Assembly (NCBI GenBank): GCA_900554175.1
Contig: USGK01000006.1
Location: forward strand, 1-63,588
DNA: 63,588 nt
Source: an uncultured Clostridium sp.
Lineage (GTDB): Bacteria; Bacillota; Clostridia; TANB77; CAG-508
Reading direction: 5' to 3'
The notes below the pieces were generated by a model that was not told where the DNA came from, searched no databases, and saw nothing but the letters and a program-made list of their open reading frames with translations. Every line of letters begins with the position of its first letter. The stretch's first letter is position 1. This document shows, piece after piece, positions 59,953 through 63,588 of this stretch. The translations under genes were made by a program, and so were the position numbers.

Positions 59953-60771
59953 ATGGAAGATTTTGCAGCATACATATTAAATGAAGAAAATTTAGGGCAA
60001 AAGATGATAATTGCATATTATTTATCAAAAAAAACAGGAATATTTTTTGATAAATCTGTTGTATTAAAAACAGAAATAGCAAGAATTTTCATGGAATATA
60101 TGAATATAAATATTGACAGAAATTTGGTTTTAACAGCAATGCTTTTATGTAATTGTAAAAAAATAGATAATGCCCAAAAGATAGGAAAATTAGAGACTTT
60201 TGCAAAAGAAGGTGCAGATTACCTAGCTACACTAGGATTTAATAAACGTTTTTGCAAAATATGTGAAGAAGTAAACCGTTATAGTAGAAGTACTCCACGT
60301 GAACCAGAGAGTGATATTTTAGAGGTTATTGACCAATTTGTTGGACTTATATTGAATAGAGTTGAAAGAGAAGCCTTTACACCAGAGGAAGCTATAATTG
60401 TTTTAAAAGAAAGAAATTTAAGAGGAAATGATAACAAATATTTAGAACTTTTTACTCAATTTATTGGTGAAATGGGAAAGATTACTATAAGAGAGATAAT
60501 AGAGGTTCCTATTATAAAAAAGTTAGTTAACTTACATAACAAAGAAGCAAATGTAAAGACATATATTGCTATTTTAGCAAATAGATACTCTAGAAAAATA
60601 GATAATGCATTAATAAAAAATGGTAAATTACAGGCAAAAGAGTTATTAGAAGAAGATGATACAGAAACAGAATATGAACTATTAGAAAGAAGAGAAAATA
60701 GAGCTTTGTTTAGTAAAGAAATTGCAAACAGAGTAATGAATCATGAATCAAAATATAAAGTGGAGGAATAA
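59953..60771 (+). CDS. unknown, possibly degenerate HD-domain protein
   Basis: A 272-aa soluble, mostly helical protein I do not recognise by name. The middle part, FAKEGADYLATLGFNKRFCKI followed by VNRYSRSTPREPESDILEVIDQFVGLI and VEREAFTPEEAIIVLKERNL near 117-161, resembles the second half of HD-GYP/HD phosphohydrolases (DxFDAM, R-x3-EA). The metal-binding HD pair is not visible: the first half has LTAMLLCNCKKID where HD would be expected. So it may be a non-catalytic relative that binds a ligand. AGGAGG is the ribosome site. Its last codon is 1 nt before the endoQ-like start, so the two are likely coupled. Confidence 0.65.
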   Translation: MEDFAAYILNEENLGQKMIIAYYLSKKTGIFFDKSVVLKTEIARIFMEYMNINIDRNLVLTAMLLCNCKKIDNAQKIGKLETFAKEGADYLATLGFNKRFCKICEEVNRYSRSTPREPESDILEVIDQFVGLILNRVEREAFTPEEAIIVLKERNLRGNDNKYLELFTQFIGEMGKITIREIIEVPIIKKLVNLHNKEANVKTYIAILANRYSRKIDNALIKNGKLQAKELLEEDDTETEYELLERRENRALFSKEIANRVMNHESKYKVEE

Positions 60772-60772
60772 A

Positions 60773-61972
60773 ATGTACGAAGTATATGCAGATTTGCATG
60801 TTCATATAGGCAGAAGTGAATCAGGTAAACCTATTAAAATTACAGCTGCAAGAAGTTTAAATTTTGCTAATATTGCAAAAGAGTGTGAAGAAAGAAAAGG
60901 CATTAGTGTTGTTGGAATAATAGATTGTGCTTCACCTTATGTAATAGAAGATATTGAAAAATTTCTAGAAAATGGAGATGCTTACGAATTAAAAGATGGT
61001 GGAATAATTTATAAAGATAAAGTATGTATTTTACTTGGAAGTGAAGTAGAAACTTCTGAAAAAGGAAGAAATGGAAAATGTGGAAGTGCTCATAATTTAT
61101 GTTTTTTCCCTTTTTTAAAGGATATTAAAAATTTTTCGAGTATACTTAGTAAACATGTAAAAAATGTAACATTAAGTACTCAAAGATCAGATTTATCAGG
61201 ATATGAATTAATAGATATAGTTAAGCAAAATAATGGTATTTTAATACCTGCACACATTTTTACACCTTTTAAAAGTTATTATGGAAATTGTACCGACAGA
61301 TTACAAGATATATTTAAAGAAAAATATGATGATATTTTTGCAGTAGAACTTGGATTAAGTTCAGATACGTTTTTAGCTGATACAATTTCTGAACTTGAAA
61401 AAAAGACATTTTTAACAAATTCAGATGCTCATTCTCTTCCAAAAATAGCAAGAGAATATAACAAGTTACAAGTTGAAGATATTTCTTTCAAGGAAGTAGT
61501 AAAAGCCCTTAAAATGGAAGATGGAAGAAAAGTTTTAGAAAATTATGGATTAGATCCTAAACTTGGAAAATATCATAGAAGTTTTTGTGAAGATTGCAAT
61601 GATTCTATAGAAATTGATGAAGCTGCGACAGTATGTCCAAAATGTGGAGGAAAAAATATAACTTTTGGTGTTTTTGATAGAATAGATTTGATAAAAGATA
61701 AAGAGATGACAAAAAGTCCGGATTTTAGACCACAATATATTTATCAAATACCACTTTCTTTTATACCAGGAGTCGGAGGAAAAACTATAGAAAAATTATT
61801 AGAAAATTTTGGAACAGAAATGAATATTTTGCATAAAGTTCAAAAAGATGATATAGAAGCAGTAGTTGGTTCAAAGATTGCGGAAAATATTGCGAACGCT
61901 ATAAATGGTAATGTACATGTTCACTCAGGTGGTGGAGGAGTATATGGAAAGGTTTGTGTAAATAAAAAATAA
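60773..61972 (+). CDS. endonuclease Q-like PHP-domain protein (TIGR00375)
   Basis: A 399-aa protein. The N-terminal PHP domain (about 1-265) has YADLHVHIGRS near 4-14, GSEVET, PAHIFTPFKSYYG and TNSDAHSLPKIAREYN near 217-232, giving metal ligands. A zinc ribbon CEDC...CPKCGG lies near 271-297. A helix-hairpin-helix part (SFIPGVGGKTIEKLLENFG, then IAENIANAI) is near 332-380. This order matches endonuclease Q, which cuts 5' of deaminated bases such as uracil and hypoxanthine in archaea and some Bacillus. ATG 60773 follows TGGAGG by 6 nt. Confidence 0.85.
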   Translation: MYEVYADLHVHIGRSESGKPIKITAARSLNFANIAKECEERKGISVVGIIDCASPYVIEDIEKFLENGDAYELKDGGIIYKDKVCILLGSEVETSEKGRNGKCGSAHNLCFFPFLKDIKNFSSILSKHVKNVTLSTQRSDLSGYELIDIVKQNNGILIPAHIFTPFKSYYGNCTDRLQDIFKEKYDDIFAVELGLSSDTFLADTISELEKKTFLTNSDAHSLPKIAREYNKLQVEDISFKEVVKALKMEDGRKVLENYGLDPKLGKYHRSFCEDCNDSIEIDEAATVCPKCGGKNITFGVFDRIDLIKDKEMTKSPDFRPQYIYQIPLSFIPGVGGKTIEKLLENFGTEMNILHKVQKDDIEAVVGSKIAENIANAINGNVHVHSGGGGVYGKVCVNKK

Positions 61973-61983
61973 ATTATAAAAAG

Positions 61984-62023
61984 CATATTAAAGGATAGAA
62001 ATATCATTTAATATGTTTTTTTT
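61984..62023 (+). terminator. terminator after endoQ-like gene
   Basis: CATATTAAA (61984-61992) pairs with TTTAATATG (62007-62015), followed by T8. Confidence 0.85.
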
Positions 62024-62091
62024 ATATGTTTTTCTATTTGTTATTATTATGAATAATGGACAAATATTAAGTAATAAAATATAAAAAATAA

Positions 62092-62135
62092 AAAGAGATT
62101 AATAACAAGATATTATATTAATTTATAATCTCTTT
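62092..62135 (+). repeat. 10-bp inverted repeat before the CAP gene
   Basis: AAAGAGATTA (62092-62101) and TAATCTCTTT (62126-62135) are exact complements. A TATAAT lies at 62124-62129 but no good -35 is seen. The right arm directly precedes GGAGAAAGGA. Confidence 0.5.
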
Positions 62136-62154
62136 GGAGAAAGGAATAGTGCTT

Positions 62155-62916
62155 ATGAAAATAAAAAGAAATAAAAAAAATATGTTAAAAATTTTTGTGT
62201 CAGTATTCTTAATAGTAATTGTATTTACAGTATCAAAAACATTTGCTATGCAACATTATTATAACGTTGATTTTTCTACAGGTTTAGTTACGGCTGATAA
62301 ATTAAATGTAAGAAGTGGGCCTGGAACTACCTATAGTATTGTGGCGACAGTTAAGAAAAATCAATATATAAGAGTTTTTGCAGGGGTTGGAAATTGGTAT
62401 ATTGTTCAAGTAGAAGGAGATTATGTTGGAGCAGTAAGCAAAAAATATATAAAACCGATATATCCAAAAGCATCAGGTACAAATTCTAATAATTCAAACA
62501 ATAATTCTAGTAATAATGAATTAAATAATTCACTTAGTGCGGATGAAAAAGAGGTATTTGATCTAATAAATACACAAAGAAAAAATAATGGACTTTCTGC
62601 ATTAAAAGTAGATAGTGAAGTTCAAAAGGTTGCTAGAATAAAAGCACAAGACATGGTTGATAATAATTACTTCTCACATACATCACCGACATATGGTTCA
62701 CCTTTTGATATGCTTAAAAGCTTTAAGGTTTCATATAACACAGCAGGAGAGAACATAGCTGGAAACTCAAGTAATTCAAGTGCTGTAACAGCATGGATGA
62801 ATTCATCAGGACATAAAGCGAATATATTGAATTCGTCATTCAATTATACGGGAATAGGTGTGGTTAAAGGAAGTAAATATGGCAAAATATATGTACAAAT
62901 GTTTATAGGTAAATAA
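62155..62916 (+). CDS. secreted SH3b + CAP (SCP/PR1, YkwD-like) protein
   Basis: A 253-aa exported protein. A signal peptide covers about 1-33 (ends FAMQ). An SH3b domain (about 40-96; ADKLNVRSGPGTTYSIVATV, then GNWYIVQVEGDYVGAVSKKYI) usually binds the cell wall. An Asn/Ser linker follows (about 103-122). The CAP domain (about 128-253) has VFDLINTQRKNNGLSALKVD, NYFSHTSPTYGSPFDML, AGENIAGNS and HKANILNSSFNYTGIGVV, with the two His and Glu of the CAP cavity present. YkwD-like proteins are common in spore formers. ATG 62155 follows AAAGGA. Confidence 0.92.
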   Translation: MKIKRNKKNMLKIFVSVFLIVIVFTVSKTFAMQHYYNVDFSTGLVTADKLNVRSGPGTTYSIVATVKKNQYIRVFAGVGNWYIVQVEGDYVGAVSKKYIKPIYPKASGTNSNNSNNNSSNNELNNSLSADEKEVFDLINTQRKNNGLSALKVDSEVQKVARIKAQDMVDNNYFSHTSPTYGSPFDMLKSFKVSYNTAGENIAGNSSNSSAVTAWMNSSGHKANILNSSFNYTGIGVVKGSKYGKIYVQMFIGK

Positions 62917-62956
62917 AAAGCATATGCACTTGATTTTATCAAGTGTATATGCTTTT
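62915..62956. terminator. bidirectional terminator between CAP gene and minus-strand gene
   Basis: AAAAGCATATGCACTTGAT (62915-62933) pairs with ATCAAGTGTATATGCTTTT (62937-62955), one mismatch, then more T. It lies between converging genes. Confidence 0.92.
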
Positions 62957-62959
62957 TTG

Positions 62960-63388
62960 TCAAGAATTTGAGTACATATGAGCTTGTTCAGCGATCTCTA
63001 CGGAATGCTTCTTTAAGATATTTAGTCCAATATCTCCAAGAACTAGATAACTTTTTTGTTTTTTTGCCTCTTTTGGTGAGTTAAATTCATGGAATTCATA
63101 GATTTTAGGGGTAATCTTAAAATCTGTACATATCGCTTGAAAACTTTTAATTGGTATTTTTTTATAAATTCCAATTAAAGCGACAGCTTCATGATTTATG
63201 TCTTCATCTTGGGTTAAGACTAATCCAAAACGAGGTCTAAAGTGTGATTCTAGCCCTTTATTAATAAGGTTGTTCAATCTTATAACTTCTTCATAAGTAG
63301 CTAAACCACTTACTTTAAATCCAAGGCTTTCTAAACAAGGATAGATTTCTCTTTTATCTTGACTTTGATCATTATGTCTTTTAAACAA
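62960..63388 (-). CDS. unknown 142-aa protein with structured leader
   Basis: I do not recognise this gene. It is soluble with no membrane segment: a polar start (FKRHNDQSQDKREIYPCLESLGFKV), a central ESHFRPRFGLVLTQDEDINH region, ALIGIYKKIPIKSFQAICTDF, then FNSPKEAKKQKSYLVLGDIG and a helical end. The start is a TTG with AAGGAG nine bases upstream on the minus strand; the nearby ATG is out of frame and stops after four codons. It has its own promoter and a 90-nt leader with three hairpins. Codons include more C- and G-ending triplets than neighbours, which may hint at high expression or transfer. Confidence 0.7.
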   Translation of the reverse strand: MFKRHNDQSQDKREIYPCLESLGFKVSGLATYEEVIRLNNLINKGLESHFRPRFGLVLTQDEDINHEAVALIGIYKKIPIKSFQAICTDFKITPKIYEFHEFNSPKEAKKQKSYLVLGDIGLNILKKHSVEIAEQAHMYSNS

Positions 63389-63402
63389 AAAACATCTCTC
63401 CT

Positions 63403-63479
63403 TACAAAAAATTGTATGGATCTAATAGTCTGACCTCCTATTAGATAACAGAAATTTAACCTCAAAAAGTATTGAGATT
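63403..63479 (-). promoter_or_regulatory. three-hairpin leader of the 142-aa gene
   Basis: In transcript order: 63472-63479 with 63458-63465 (8 bp, one wobble), 63438-63446 with 63420-63428 (9 bp exact, 9-nt loop GAGGTCAGA), and 63412-63416 with 63403-63407 (5 bp), touching the AAGGAG site at 63398-63403. Confidence 0.6.
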
Positions 63480-63485
63480 AAGTTT

Positions 63486-63514
63486 ATTTTACCATAAATA
63501 ACATGTTTTTTCAA
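63486..63514 (-). promoter_or_regulatory. sigma-A promoter of the 142-aa gene
   Basis: On the minus strand, TTGAAA (plus 63509-63514) and TAAAAT (plus 63486-63491), spacer 17. Confidence 0.75.
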
Positions 63515-63588
63515 TAATTTATTTTTATTTAAAATATGAGTTAAATTTTTCGTGGCAAAATATAATAAAAAAAATAAGACTAGTCAAA

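Noticed and set aside
1..63588. tRNA, rRNA, CRISPR arrays, insertion sequences, attachment sites, replication origin.
   Set aside because: No GC-rich structural RNA stretch, regularly spaced direct repeats, transposase, integrase or DnaA-box cluster was found on either strand by eye.

Overview
The window is AT-rich (by eye under 30% G+C), densely coded DNA with strong AGGAGG-type ribosome binding sites and sigma-A promoters of the TTGAAA/TTGACT-17-TATAAT type. Gene content points to an anaerobic, low-GC, Gram-positive spore former of the class Clostridia: spoVG, a SipL-like DUF3794/LysM protein, YunB, the Asp23/AmaP/DUF2273 set, RNase J, DUF421+DUF4363 and a YyzM-type DUF951 protein. I saw no rRNA, tRNA, CRISPR array, transposase or prophage, so this looks like ordinary chromosome. 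Genus cannot be fixed from sequence alone.

Layout. 1-4.6 kb: pyrG behind a leader attenuator, then a PF06541 membrane protein, YmdB phosphodiesterase, RlmH and a very acidic unknown protein. 4.7-9.3 kb: a Ca2+-type P-ATPase, a polysaccharide deacetylase and an SH3b surface protein. 9.4-11.7 kb: a sporulation pair (SipL-like, YunB). 11.7-16.9 kb: deoD (minus strand) divergent from RNase J, then gltX and DUF951. 17-22 kb: a Gtr-type glycosylation group (GtrA, a GT4 enzyme with no usable start codon, two GtrB-like GT2 enzymes and galE). 22.2-27.2 kb: spoVG, a second P-ATPase, a YvlD-like protein and DUF421/DUF4363. 27.3-37.3 kb: a cell-wall polysaccharide cluster with large multidomain glycosyltransferases, a Wzt/Wzm (TagH/TagG) ABC exporter and a GtrII-like GT-C protein. 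37.5-40.8 kb: a ricin-repeat glucosaminidase and a small surface protein. 40.8-45.7 kb: prs, der-plsY-gpsA and a zinc-ribbon protein. 46.3-52 kb: asp23-amaP-DUF2273-nusB-xseA-xseB-yuiD-like, a YhiN-like flavoprotein and hemolysin III. 52.1-59.8 kb: rpoB-rpoC with a long leader. 59.9-63.6 kb: an unknown (possibly HD-like) protein, an endonuclease Q homologue, an SH3b-CAP secreted protein and an unknown gene on the minus strand.

How the genes fit together. Much of the non-housekeeping content builds or remodels the envelope. GtrB-like enzymes would charge undecaprenyl phosphate with a sugar, GtrA would flip it, and GT-C enzymes would use it outside. The 27-37 kb cluster would make and export a wall polymer, while the deacetylase, glucosaminidase and CAP/SH3b proteins act on or bind the wall. 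The most unusual signals are post-transcriptional: a nine-A run at the end of gtrA that would join it by -1 slippage to a glycosyltransferase with no start codon; a hairpin that buries the Shine-Dalgarno of the SipL-like gene; structured leaders before pyrG, spoVG, rpoB and the last gene; and a terminator placed directly before the second P-ATPase.
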